From an uncultured Prevotellaceae bacterium (GTDB lineage Bacteria > Bacteroidota > Bacteroidia > Bacteroidales > Bacteroidaceae), in contig CACZDV010000008.1 in assembly GCA_902780025.1 (NCBI GenBank), positions 42,870 to 106,869 of the forward strand: a stretch of 64,000 nucleotides of DNA, in the 5' to 3' direction. The position numbers were made by a program, and so were the translations under genes. Of this stretch, positions 26,946-37,300 are shown one piece after another (position 1 is the stretch's first letter; every line of letters starts with the position of its first letter). Below the pieces are notes generated by a model. The model ran no database searches, had not been told where the DNA came from, and was given only the letters and a program-made list of their open reading frames with translations.

Positions 26946-26993
26946 CAATCGCAATCAGAAAAACAAACTTCTTAAACAAAAATACAAATAGCA

Positions 26994-28433
26994 ATGAAAC
27001 CACTAAACAAGCAATTTGCACCGAAGAGCGTAATGCCCGAGAAGGTGATTCAGTTCGGAGAGGGTAACTTCCTTCGCGCGTTCGTAGATTGGATTATCTG
27101 GAACATGGACCAGAAGACCGACTTCAACGGTTCGGTAGTCGTCGTCCAGCCTATTGAAAGAGGTATGGCCGAGTGGCTCAACGGTCAGGACTGCCTGTAC
27201 CACGTCAACCTGCAGGGACGTGAGAATGGCAAGGCCGTGAACACCTTGGAGCGCATCGACGTCATCAGCCGCGCCCTGAACCCCTATTCGCAGAACGCTG
27301 CCTTCATGGCCCTGGCTGACCAGCCCGAGATTCGCTTCGTCATCTCCAACACCACCGAGGCCGGTATCGCCTTCGACCCGACGTGCAAGCTCGAAGATGC
27401 TCCTGCCAGCAGCTATCCTGGCAAGCTCGTGCAGCTGCTCTATCGCCGCTACCAGACCTTCAACGGTGATCCCACCAAGGGCTTGATTATCTTCCCCTGC
27501 GAGCTCATATTCCTGAACGGTCACGTGCTGAAGGACTGCATCGAGAAGTACATCGAACTGTGGCAGCTCGGCGAGGGCTTCAAGAAGTGGTTCGAGGAAA
27601 GCTGCGGCGTCTATGCTACGCTGGTAGACCGCATCGTGCCCGGCTTCCCCCGCAACGAAATCAAGCAGATTCAGGAGAAGATCTGCTATCGCGACAACCT
27701 CGTCGTACAGGCTGAGAACTTCCACCTGTGGGTCATCGAGGCTCCGAAGGAAGTAGCCCAGGAGTTTCCTGCTGACAAGGCTGGCCTGCACGTGCTCTTC
27801 GTGCCCTCTGAGGAACCTTACCACAAGCGCAAGGTAACGCTGCTGAACGGCCCGCACACCGTACTGAGCCCCGTAGCCTTCCTCTCAGGCGTGAACATTG
27901 TACGCGACGCCTGCAACCACGAGGTCATCGGCAAGTACATCCACAAGGTGCAGTTCGACGAGCTGATGCAGACCCTCGACCTCCCGATGGACGAACTCGA
28001 GAAGTTTGCCGGCGACGTGCTGGAGCGCTTTGACAATCCTTTCGTCGACCATCAGGTGACGAGCATCATGCTCAACTCGTTCCCGAAGTTCCAGGCTCGC
28101 GACCTCCCCGGCGTGAAGACCTACCTGGAGCGCAAAGGCGAACTGCCTAAGGGCCTCGTATTCGGACTCGCCGCCATCATCACCTATTATAAGGGTGGCA
28201 AGCGTCAGGACGGTGTTGACATCATCCCCAACGACGATCCGAAGATCATGCAGCTGCTGGCCGACCTCTGGGCTACTGGCGACACACAGAAGGTGGCCGA
28301 CGGCGTACTCGGCGCAGAGTTCATCTGGCAGGAAGACCTCAACAAGATTCAGGGCTTGAACATGATGGTAAAGATGTTCCTCGACCTGATTCAGCAGAAG
28401 GGTATGCTGGAGGCAGTAAAGACGATTCTGTAA
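26994..28433 (+). CDS. uxaB: Tagaturonate reductase (altronate oxidoreductase)
   Basis: 479 residues. Reduces D-tagaturonate to D-altronate with NADH in galacturonate catabolism. Family marks: VIQFGEGNFLRAFVDWIIW at the N-terminus, VISNTTEAGI, and KVTLLNGPHTVLSPVAFL in the C-domain. It has its own promoter although adjacent to uxuAB, so glucuronate and galacturonate branches can be regulated apart. The altronate dehydratase (uxaA) and isomerase (uxaC) are not in the window. Confidence 0.93.
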   Translation: MKPLNKQFAPKSVMPEKVIQFGEGNFLRAFVDWIIWNMDQKTDFNGSVVVVQPIERGMAEWLNGQDCLYHVNLQGRENGKAVNTLERIDVISRALNPYSQNAAFMALADQPEIRFVISNTTEAGIAFDPTCKLEDAPASSYPGKLVQLLYRRYQTFNGDPTKGLIIFPCELIFLNGHVLKDCIEKYIELWQLGEGFKKWFEESCGVYATLVDRIVPGFPRNEIKQIQEKICYRDNLVVQAENFHLWVIEAPKEVAQEFPADKAGLHVLFVPSEEPYHKRKVTLLNGPHTVLSPVAFLSGVNIVRDACNHEVIGKYIHKVQFDELMQTLDLPMDELEKFAGDVLERFDNPFVDHQVTSIMLNSFPKFQARDLPGVKTYLERKGELPKGLVFGLAAIITYYKGGKRQDGVDIIPNDDPKIMQLLADLWATGDTQKVADGVLGAEFIWQEDLNKIQGLNMMVKMFLDLIQQKGMLEAVKTIL

Positions 28434-28493
28434 GATTGAAGAATTGAAGAATTGAAAGATTGAAGAATTGAAAGATTGAAGAATTGAAGCTCT
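28434..28493 (+). repeat. Tandem repeat abutting the uvrA start codon
   Basis: 60 nt made of GATTGAAGAATTGAAA units (full and shortened) filling the gap between uxaB and uvrA. The same motif, in the same orientation to the downstream gene, precedes blaR1-like 41526-43295. Confidence 0.9.
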
Positions 28494-31313
28494 TTGGACG
28501 AGTATATTGAGATAAAAGGGGCGCGCGTCAACAACCTGAAGAACGTTGACGTACGCATCCCGAGAAACAAATTCGTGGTGATTGCCGGGGTCAGTGGCTC
28601 CGGCAAATCATCTTTAGCCTTCGACACTCTCTACGCCGAAGGTCAGCGACGCTACGTGGAGAGCCTGTCGAGCTATGCCCGCCAGTTCTTGGGACGCATG
28701 AACAAACCCGAGTGTGACTTCATTCGCGGCATCCCACCCGCCATCGCCATCGAGCAGAAGGTCATCTCGCGCAATCCACGAAGCACCGTCGGCACGTCCA
28801 CAGAGATTTACGAATACCTCCGACTACTCTATGCCCGCATAGGCCGCACCTACTCTCCCATCAGCGGACAAGAGGTGAAAAAGCACTCCACCGAGGACGT
28901 CGTACGGCAGGTGCAGGAGTACCAGCCGGGTACGAAGTTTGTCGTCATGGCGCCCATCCGCGTGCCTGAAGGCCGTACGCTGGAACAGCAGCTGAAGGCG
29001 TATGTGTTGGAGGGGTATGCGAGGATTTATGCGGACGGTGACTTCCAGCGCATTGACGATTATCTGAGCAATGGGGCCAATGAGTCCAATGAAGCCAATG
29101 GGGCCCATAAGGCCCATGAGCCCCATGAGACTCACATCTACCTCGTCATCGACCGCCTCTCCGTTGACGACAACAAGGACACCATAGCCCGCTTGGTGGA
29201 CTCCTGCGAGACCGCCTTCTATGAAGGTCACGGCGAACTCTGCCTGATGGTCTCTCCGTCAGGTATCACCTACGACTTTTCAACCCGTTACGAGGCTGAC
29301 GGCATGACCTTTGAGGAGCCTACTGACCAACTTTTCTCCTTCAACTCGCCCGCCGGAGCCTGCCCTGAGTGCCAGGGATTCGGCAAGGTGATTGGCATCG
29401 ATGAACATCTGGTCATCCCCAACACGACCCTCTCCGTCTATGACGGCTGCGTCGTCTGCTGGCACGGCGACAAGATGAAAGAGTGGCAGGAGTGGTTCAT
29501 GCGCAATGCTGCCCGCGACGACTTCCCCATCTTCGAGCCTTACATGAACCTGACGCAGCAGCAGAAGGACTGGCTATGGCACGGACTGCCCTCGGACAAA
29601 GGCAAGAAGGAGAAGCCCTGCATCGACCAGTTCTTTGAGATGGTCAAGGACAACCAGTACAAGATTCAATACCGCGTCATGCTGGCCCGCTATAGGGGTA
29701 AGACTACGTGTCCGAAGTGTCACGGAACAAGGTTGAAGCCCGAGGCTGAATACGTCAAGATTGGCGGTCGCAGCATCACCGATTTGGTGCAGATGCCCGT
29801 CGTCAGACTCAAGGAGTGGTTTGACCACTTGGAGCTGAACGAGCACGACGCGGAAGTAGGACGTCGGCTGCTGACGGAGATTACCTCGCGCCTGCAATTC
29901 CTTTTGGATGTGGGACTTGGCTACCTGACGCTCAACCGTCTCTCGAACACGCTCAGCGGTGGTGAGAGCCAGCGCATCAACCTCTGTACCAGTCTCGGCT
30001 CGTCGTTAGTAGGCTCGCTCTACATCCTCGACGAACCCAGCATCGGCCTCCACTCACGCGACACGGACCGGCTGATTCATGTGCTGAAGGAACTGCAGGC
30101 GCTGGGCAATACGGTGGTGGTGGTAGAGCACGACGAAGAAATCATGCGAGCCGCCGACTACCTGATTGACGTAGGGCCCGATGCAGGACGCTTAGGCGGT
30201 GAGATTGTGTATGAGGGCACCCCCAACGTCAGCAAGAGCAAGAACGAACGCAGCCATACCGTCCGCTATCTGTGTCACGAAGAGCAGATACCCGTACCTG
30301 CAAGCCGACGCCCCTGGAACCGCTCCATCAACATCAAAGGAGCGCGCATGAATAACCTGCGCGGCATTGACGTAAAAATGCCGCTGAACGTGATGACCGT
30401 AGTGACAGGCGTCAGCGGCAGCGGCAAGTCGAGCCTCATCAAAGGCATCCTCTACCCTGCCCTCAAGCGCCGTTTAGGTGAAGTCTGCGATGCCCCTGGC
30501 GAGTTCCTTAGGTTGGAGGGCGACATCGATGCCATCAGCCGTATAGAGTTCGTCGACCAGAACCCCATCGGAAAATCCACCCGTTCGAACCCTGCCACCT
30601 ATGTAAAAGCCTACGATGCCATCCGCGACCTCTTTGCCGAACAGCCACTGAGCCAGCAGATGGGCTTCACCAGCCAGTACTTCTCGTTCAACGCCGACGG
30701 TGGCCGCTGCGATGAGTGCAAAGGTGCAGGCACGATTACCGTTGAAATGCAGTTCATGGCCGACCTCGTACTGGAGTGCGAAGCCTGTCACGGCCAGCGT
30801 TTCAAGCACGATATCCTCGATGTGCGCTACAACGGCAAGAACATCTACGACGTGCTCAACATGACCATCACCGAGGCCCTTGAGTTCTTCGAAGGCCACA
30901 AGGCCATTGTCAGCCGTCTGAAGCCTCTTGAAGACGTCGGACTGGGCTACATCAAGCTCGGACAGAACTCATCGAGCCTCTCGGGAGGTGAGAACCAGCG
31001 CGTGAAACTGGCCTACTTTATCGGGCAGGAGCGTCAGGAGCCTACGATGTTCATCTTCGACGAGCCTACCACGGGCTTGCACTTCCACGATATCAGCCGT
31101 CTGCTGAAATCGTTTGAGGCATTGATAGAGCGCGGACACACCATCGTAGTCATCGAGCACAACTTGGAAGTCATCAAGTGTGCAGACCACGTTATCGACC
31201 TCGGACCTGACGGCGGCGATCGTGGTGGAGCCCTCATTTGTGCCGGAACTCCTGAAGAAGTCAGCCAATGCAAGGAAAGTATCACAGGTCAATATCTGAA
31301 AGAAAAGTTGTAA
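28494..31313 (+). CDS. uvrA: UvrABC excinuclease subunit A
   Basis: 939 residues from a TTG start; the N-terminus (DEYIEIKGARVNNLKN) matches the family start and no ATG is available. DNA-damage recognition ATPase of nucleotide excision repair. Two ABC modules: Walker A GVSGSGKSS near residues 34-42 and again near 640, signatures LSGGESQR and LSGGENQR, and zinc-finger Cys pairs CPECQGFG...CVVC..., CPKCHGTR and CDECKGAG...CEACHGQ. An unusual low-complexity insert rich in Asn/His/Glu/Ala (NGANESNEANGAHKAHEPHE) lies at residues 193-214, in the UvrB-binding region. No SD; the tandem repeat fills the leader. Confidence 0.95.
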   Translation: MDEYIEIKGARVNNLKNVDVRIPRNKFVVIAGVSGSGKSSLAFDTLYAEGQRRYVESLSSYARQFLGRMNKPECDFIRGIPPAIAIEQKVISRNPRSTVGTSTEIYEYLRLLYARIGRTYSPISGQEVKKHSTEDVVRQVQEYQPGTKFVVMAPIRVPEGRTLEQQLKAYVLEGYARIYADGDFQRIDDYLSNGANESNEANGAHKAHEPHETHIYLVIDRLSVDDNKDTIARLVDSCETAFYEGHGELCLMVSPSGITYDFSTRYEADGMTFEEPTDQLFSFNSPAGACPECQGFGKVIGIDEHLVIPNTTLSVYDGCVVCWHGDKMKEWQEWFMRNAARDDFPIFEPYMNLTQQQKDWLWHGLPSDKGKKEKPCIDQFFEMVKDNQYKIQYRVMLARYRGKTTCPKCHGTRLKPEAEYVKIGGRSITDLVQMPVVRLKEWFDHLELNEHDAEVGRRLLTEITSRLQFLLDVGLGYLTLNRLSNTLSGGESQRINLCTSLGSSLVGSLYILDEPSIGLHSRDTDRLIHVLKELQALGNTVVVVEHDEEIMRAADYLIDVGPDAGRLGGEIVYEGTPNVSKSKNERSHTVRYLCHEEQIPVPASRRPWNRSINIKGARMNNLRGIDVKMPLNVMTVVTGVSGSGKSSLIKGILYPALKRRLGEVCDAPGEFLRLEGDIDAISRIEFVDQNPIGKSTRSNPATYVKAYDAIRDLFAEQPLSQQMGFTSQYFSFNADGGRCDECKGAGTITVEMQFMADLVLECEACHGQRFKHDILDVRYNGKNIYDVLNMTITEALEFFEGHKAIVSRLKPLEDVGLGYIKLGQNSSSLSGGENQRVKLAYFIGQERQEPTMFIFDEPTTGLHFHDISRLLKSFEALIERGHTIVVIEHNLEVIKCADHVIDLGPDGGDRGGALICAGTPEEVSQCKESITGQYLKEKL
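29070..29135 (+). repeat. In-frame low-complexity repeat in uvrA
   Basis: Short units of CCAATGAG/CCCATGAG (for example GCCCATGAGCCCCATGAG) read as the NGANESNEA...AHEPHETH insert. The repeat is in frame and looks like the intergenic repeats of this genome, as if one had been captured inside a gene. Confidence 0.8.
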
Positions 31314-31352
31314 AAATTGTTAATTATAATAACAACGTATTGGAATTTTTCG

Positions 31353-31360
31353 TAACTTTG
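31353..31360 (+). promoter_or_regulatory. -7 promoter box of rpoD
   Basis: TAACTTTG about 75 nt upstream of the rpoD ATG. No TTTG at the standard -33 distance. Confidence 0.6.
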
Positions 31361-31435
31361 CAGCGCTTTAGAAGAAAATATACGATATTGGCTTGATTTT
31401 CAAGCATTTAAAGAAGAAAGAAGGATAATAAAAGA

Positions 31436-32308
31436 ATGAGACAATTAAAGATTCAGAAGAGTATCACCAATCGTTCGAGTGAGGCTCTGGACAAGTATCT
31501 GGTAGAAATTGGTCGTGCACCGCTGATCAGCATTGACGAGGAAATCGAGCTGGCACAGAAAATCCGCAAGGGTGGCCCCGAGGGCGAACGTGCCAAGGAT
31601 AAACTCGTTACCGCCAATCTGCGCTTCGTGGTGTCAGTGGCCAAGCAATACCAGCATCAGGGCCTGACGCTGACAGACCTTATTGACGAGGGAAACATCG
31701 GTTTGATTAAGGCTGCCCAGAAGTTCGATGAGACGCGCGGCTTCAAATTCATCTCCTACGCCGTTTGGTGGATTCGCCAGTCTATCCTGCAGGCCATTGC
31801 CGAGCAGAGCCGTATTGTGCGTCTGCCGCTGAATCAGGTTGGCTCACTCAACAAGATTAACCACGAAATCAACAAGTTCGAGCAGGAGCACCAGCGTCAT
31901 CCGTCTGTATCGGAGCTCTCAGAAGCCACCGATATTGACGAGGAGAAGATTGGACAGTCCATGCAGGCCGATAGCCACCACGTCAGCATCGACGCTCCGT
32001 TCCAGGACGGCGAGGACAACTGCATGCTGGATGTGATGGCCTCTGGCGACGATTCACGTACCGACCGTCAGGTAGACCACGAATCAATGGCTCAGGAGCT
32101 GAACACCGTATTGAATAAGGTGTTGAAGGAGCGCGAGATTACCATCATCCGTGAATGCTTTGGTATAGGCTGCCACGAGAAGGGACTGGAGGAGATTGGC
32201 GACCAGTTAGGATTGACCCGCGAGCGTGTGCGTCAGATACGTGAAAAGAGCATCGCCAAGCTCCGCGATTCGGGCAATGCGAAAATTTTGATGAAGTATT
32301 TAGGTTAA
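31436..32308 (+). CDS. rpoD: RNA polymerase primary sigma factor (short Bacteroidota type)
   Basis: 290 residues: regions 1.2, 2, 3 and 4 without the long region 1.1 of proteobacterial sigma70. Region 2 has the DEGNIGLIKAAQKFD and FKFISYAVWWIRQSI stretches. Region 4 has the helix-turn-helix LGLTRERVRQIREKSIAKLR. This is the factor that reads the TTTG/TAnnTTTG promoters seen throughout the window. A 75-nt leader precedes the ATG. Confidence 0.93.
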   Translation: MRQLKIQKSITNRSSEALDKYLVEIGRAPLISIDEEIELAQKIRKGGPEGERAKDKLVTANLRFVVSVAKQYQHQGLTLTDLIDEGNIGLIKAAQKFDETRGFKFISYAVWWIRQSILQAIAEQSRIVRLPLNQVGSLNKINHEINKFEQEHQRHPSVSELSEATDIDEEKIGQSMQADSHHVSIDAPFQDGEDNCMLDVMASGDDSRTDRQVDHESMAQELNTVLNKVLKEREITIIRECFGIGCHEKGLEEIGDQLGLTRERVRQIREKSIAKLRDSGNAKILMKYLG

Positions 32309-32312
32309 AAAT

Positions 32313-32343
32313 TTTGCGACTTCAAAATTATTCAGTAATTTTG
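32313..32343 (+). promoter_or_regulatory. Promoter of the DUF5686-addA-addB-radA run, 5 nt from the start codon
   Basis: TTTG (32313-32316) and TAATTTTG (32336-32343), 19 bp apart. The box ends 5 nt before the GTG at 32349, so the mRNA should be leaderless. Confidence 0.75.
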
Positions 32344-32348
32344 TCGTC

Positions 32349-34379
32349 GTGAAATGCCAAAAACTGATAACCATCATTGTGCTGGGCATACTCACGGGTA
32401 TGCCCAGTACTGTGTTTTCGAGGAGTATGAAAGACTCACTCGTCATGAATCGTATCTTCAGTTACAGGAACAATTTCACTCCTGACTGCGTGGACGGCTA
32501 CACCACAAACGTCTACCTGAAGACCAACATCAACGTCTGGAAGCGCAACGCCACGCTTTGGTTCGTTCCCCACATGTACTCGATAGCCGACGGCGAGCGT
32601 TACCTCGTCTCGGAATCCTACAACAAGCTGCAGTTCCGCGACATCAACGACTATCAGTCAGACTGCCAGGTGTGTTACAGCACCATCCGCCACAACCGCT
32701 CAACACTGCCAACGGTAGTGGAGTTTATGACCCCCGACATCTACAACGTCTACTTATTCAACGACCATATACTGTCACCCTTCAACAAACGCAACCGTCA
32801 CTTCTACCACTACCGGTATCTGATCAGCATCGACGACCAGATTATCGTCACCTTCAGGCCGCGAGTCTTTGAGAACACCCAGTTGGTGTCAGGTCAGGCC
32901 TACATCCATAGGCCCACAGGACGTGTTGTGAAGGCCACCTTCAAGGGCGAGTTCGATATGATTAGGTTCCAAACTGAGACGACGATGGGCGAAGAAGGAG
33001 CCCGCTCACTACTGCCCAAGGAGTGCCGTACCAACGTCATCTTTAAATTCATGGGCAATCAGATTTACGCCACCTACGATGCCATTTACGATTGTCCTGT
33101 CATGCTGCCCGACTCCGTCAAGGATGTGTTCAGCCTGGAGATGATGGACTCTATCCGTCCTGTGGCGCTGACGTCGCAAGAGACGCATATCCTGCACGAG
33201 CACTACGAAAGCCATAAGCCTGACACGACCGTTGTTGCCAACGACGAGCCCAAGAAATTCAACTTCGTGAAGGACGTGTTGCAGGACGCCATCGGCGACA
33301 ACCTCATCACCAGCATCCGCTTCAGGTCGGAACGTGCCTACATGAAGATTTTCCCCCTGCTTAGTCCCCAGTATATCAGCTACAGCAGTTCCCACGGTAT
33401 CTCCTATAAGATTAAGATGCGCGGCGAATACTACTTCAATGCGCACCGCTACTTTGAGTTCCTTCCGTGGTTCGGTTATAACTTCAAGTACAAGAAACCA
33501 TACTTCACCCTGCCCCTATACTTCAACTACAACCCCAAGCGGAAAGGTCAGGTGAAGGTCATCTATGGTAACGGCAACCGCATCGGTAACGGCACCATCA
33601 TCGACGACATCCGTCAGGAGCAGGGCGACAGCATCATCCTCAGCAATGAGCTGCACCTGTTCGACGACAACTACCTGACCATCAGCAACAACGTCGTTGC
33701 CTTCGACTGGTTGGAGATCAACAGCGGATTTACCTACCACCGCCGTAAAGCTTATCACCCGGAAGAGTTGGAGAAGTATGGCAAGCCGCAGACTTTCAGG
33801 AGCTTTGCTCCGATGCTTTCGCTGAAACTGAGTCCCTGGAAGAAAGGCCCTACCCTCTCCGTAGACTATGAACGGGGCATCGAGGGTGTCATGAATTCCG
33901 ACATTGACTACGAGCGTTGGGAGTTTGACGGCTCCATCAAGCACGACTTCAACCCGTTGCAGCGCATCAGCGCCAAGGTGGGCTACGGCTTCTACAGCCG
34001 CAAGAAAGACAGCTACTTCGTGGACTATGTGCACTTCCGCGACAACAAGCTGCCCGAGAGCTGGGACGACGAATGGACGGGAGACTTCCAGTTGCTCGAC
34101 AGCCGTTGGTACAACGAGTCGCGCTACTACGCCCGTGCCAACCTCAGCTATGAGTCGCCTTTCTTCTTCATTTCGTGGTTCCCCTTGATTGGACGCTTCG
34201 CCGAACGCGAACGTATCTACCTCAGTGCCCTGAGCATCGACCATACTCGCCCATACTTTGAGCTGGGCTATGGCTTCACCACCCGCCTCGTGTCTATCGG
34301 GCTTTTCTCCAGCTTCCTCAATAGGGATTTCCAGGAGTTCGGATGTAAATTAACCTTTGAACTATTCAACCGATGGTAA
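32349..34379 (+). CDS. Outer-membrane protein, probable DUF5686 family
   Basis: 676 residues from GTG at 32349. Signal peptide ending at about residue 24 (GMPSTVFS). The first half is a soluble domain with DDQIIVTFRPR and TGRVVKATFKGEFDM-type strands. The second half (about 320-676) is rich in amphipathic aromatic strands (SPQYISYSSSHGISYKIKMR, YEWE-type turns) and ends GCKLTFELFNRW, a typical outer-membrane barrel end. I assign the DUF5686 family from memory; function unknown. Its end overlaps the addA start by 7 nt. Confidence 0.68.
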   Translation: MKCQKLITIIVLGILTGMPSTVFSRSMKDSLVMNRIFSYRNNFTPDCVDGYTTNVYLKTNINVWKRNATLWFVPHMYSIADGERYLVSESYNKLQFRDINDYQSDCQVCYSTIRHNRSTLPTVVEFMTPDIYNVYLFNDHILSPFNKRNRHFYHYRYLISIDDQIIVTFRPRVFENTQLVSGQAYIHRPTGRVVKATFKGEFDMIRFQTETTMGEEGARSLLPKECRTNVIFKFMGNQIYATYDAIYDCPVMLPDSVKDVFSLEMMDSIRPVALTSQETHILHEHYESHKPDTTVVANDEPKKFNFVKDVLQDAIGDNLITSIRFRSERAYMKIFPLLSPQYISYSSSHGISYKIKMRGEYYFNAHRYFEFLPWFGYNFKYKKPYFTLPLYFNYNPKRKGQVKVIYGNGNRIGNGTIIDDIRQEQGDSIILSNELHLFDDNYLTISNNVVAFDWLEINSGFTYHRRKAYHPEELEKYGKPQTFRSFAPMLSLKLSPWKKGPTLSVDYERGIEGVMNSDIDYERWEFDGSIKHDFNPLQRISAKVGYGFYSRKKDSYFVDYVHFRDNKLPESWDDEWTGDFQLLDSRWYNESRYYARANLSYESPFFFISWFPLIGRFAERERIYLSALSIDHTRPYFELGYGFTTRLVSIGLFSSFLNRDFQEFGCKLTFELFNRW

Positions 34380-37300
34380 GACCACTGACCGTATACAAAG
34401 CTTCGGCAGGAAGCGGCAAGACGTTTGCACTTGCCGTCCACTACATCAAGCTCGTAGTGCAGAACCCGCAATCCTACCGTAACATCCTCGCTGTCACCTT
34501 CACCAACAAGGCGACAGAGGAGATGAAGACACGCATACTGAGCCAGCTCTACGGCATCTGGAAGCAACTGCCCGACTCGGACGTCTATATGAAAGAGGTA
34601 TGCACGTCGCTGGATGCCTCGCCTCAGTTTGTCAGCCAGCGGGCAGGAACGGCCCTGAAACTGCTGTTGCACAACTACAACCACTTCCGCGTGATGACCA
34701 TCGACACATTCTTCCAGAGCGTACTTCGCAATCTTGCCCGCGAACTGGACCTCACCGCCAACATCCGTATAGGGCTCAACGACGTGCAGATAGAAGAGAT
34801 GGCGGTCGACGAGATGATTAACGACCTGAAGACGACTGACGTGATGCTCATCTGGATTATGAAGTACATCATGGAAAACATCTCAGACGACCGTTCATGG
34901 AACGTCATCGGACAAATCAAGCAATTCGGGAAGACCATCTTCCAGGACAACTACAGGCACATCAGCCGCGAACTCAGCCAGAAGCTCCTGCAAGAAGACT
35001 TTATCGACACCTACGCCCAAACCTTGCGTGACATCCGCGATGCTGCCAAAGAACACATGCTCACCATTGCCGATTCATTTTTCTGTACACTCGAGGAAGA
35101 AGGGCTTACCGTCGATGACTTGTCTGGCAAGCGGAGAGGCATTGCGGGTTTCTTTTACAAGCTCAAGGACGGCACGTTCGATGAGAGCATCATCAATGCC
35201 ACAGTAGCCAAATGCCTGGACGACCCCACAAAGTGGTACACCAAGACCAACCCTCGCGGTGAATTCATTCATGCGCTGGCTGACAGCCAGCTGATTCCTA
35301 CGCTACGGCTGGCCTGCGATGAACAGCCACGTTACTGGAAACTCTATCAGTCGGCAGTGCTCACTCTGCGCCATCTGAATCAAGTGCGACTGCTTAGCCG
35401 TATTGAGAGTAAAGTACGCGAACTGAACAACGATGCCAACCGCTTCCTGCTCAGCGACACGCAGAAACTGCTAAGTGCGCTCATCAGCGAACAGGACTCA
35501 CCGTTCATCTTCGAGAAGATTGGCACACAGCTGCAGCACGTCATGATTGACGAGTTCCAGGACACCTCCACCATCCAGTGGCAGAACTTCCGCGTACTGC
35601 TGCTGGAAACCATGAGTCATGAAGACAGCGAGAATCTCATCGTGGGCGACGTCAAGCAGAGCATCTACCGCTGGCGTAGTGGCGACTGGCGCCTGCTGAA
35701 CGACATCGAACAGCAATTCAGCCGGGAGATGATCCACACGGAGGCGCTGAAGACCAATCGCCGCTCGGAACGCAGGATTATCGAGTTCAACAACGCTTTC
35801 TTCACGGAGGCTGCACGGATGGAATACGAGAAACTGGAGGAGCAACCCGGGGCCGACCAACTGCGACGCGCCTATCAGGACGTTGAGCAGCTCATTCCTG
35901 ACGAGAAGCCCGAAGCAGGCTACGTACACATCGAACTACTCCCTGCCGACGACTATCAGGAACAGACCCTGCAACGGCTGGTGGACACCATTTCAGGACT
36001 CATCGCACAAGGCATCCCACAATCCAAGATGGCCATCCTCGTGCGTGTCAACAACTATATCCCGCTCATCGCCAACTACTTTGCCGAGCATCTTCCTGCC
36101 GTCAGCATTGTCAGCGACGAAGCCTTCCGCCTCGACGCATCACCCTCGGTGAACATCATCGTGCAGGCCCTGCGGCTGCTCAGGAATCCTGATGACCAGC
36201 TGTCACGTGCCTTCCTCGAGAAGAGTTGCGGCGACCTCTCGGTACTCAGCCAGATTCCTGCTGACCAATCACTCTACGAGACGGTTGAGCAGCTGTTCGC
36301 CGACCTTCATCTTGACCGTTTTCCCGACCAGAGTGCCTACGTCTGCGCTTTCTTCGACCAGCTCCGCAAGTACACTGCCGAGAATGCGGCCACCATCGAC
36401 GAATTCCTGAAGCTCTGGGAGAGTGAGATCTGCCGTAAGACCATCCAAAGCGATGTCACCGACGGTGTGCGCATCATCAGCATCCACAAGTCAAAGGGGC
36501 TGGAGTTCGACTATGTGCTCAACCCCTTCTGCGACTGGCAGTTGGAGAAGACGGGCAACGTTCTGTGGTGCTATCCCGACGAGCCGCCGTTCAATGAGCT
36601 GCCTATCGCCCCCATCGACTACAGCAAGGGAGGCATGCTGGGCACTATCTACGAAGACGACTATCACCACGAGCACCTGCAAAACATGGTCGACAACCTC
36701 AACCTGCTGTATGTTGACTTCACCCGTGCCCGCCGAGGTCTCTTTGTCTACGGTCGCCGGGGTGCCAAGAATTCACGCTCGGAAATCATTGAGCAGGTAC
36801 TGCCGGCACTAACGTTAGAGGGTGGTGAACTCTCTGCCAACGACGATGCCGCGACACCTATTGTCTATGAATACGGTTCCCTCACCCCACCGGCTTCTGA
36901 CAGCCCGTCGAAGGCTGCTGCCGACGACCTCAATCCGTTCCTGATACCAGCAGTCCCGTGCCCTGTAACCATTACCGCACACCCGATGAAGGCCGTCTTC
37001 AGGCAGAGCAACCAAAGCCGCGACTTCATCAGCGGCGACGACGAGCAGGCTACCGCCACGAGTTACATCCAGCTGGGCAGTGTGCTGCACCGCATCTTCT
37101 CAACCATCCATACCACCGACGACATCAGTGCCGCCCTGCAGCAACTGGAACAGGAAGGCGTCATCTACGACGACCTGATTACCGTTGAGCGGCTGCGGCT
37201 GATGCTTCGCAAGCGGCTGGAGAACCCGCAGGTGGCAGAATGGTTCTCTGACCGCTGGACGCTCTACAACGAGTGTACCATCCTCAGCACCGACGCCGAT

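Larger units (their letters stand above)
26585..26993. other. 409-nt intergenic region between uxuB and uxaB
   Basis: It holds no gene. In order: the uxuB terminator (26648-26684), a 173-nt inverted-repeat element (26691-26863), the uxaB promoter (26914-26945) and an A-rich leader of about 45 nt before the ATG at 26994. Confidence 0.8.
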
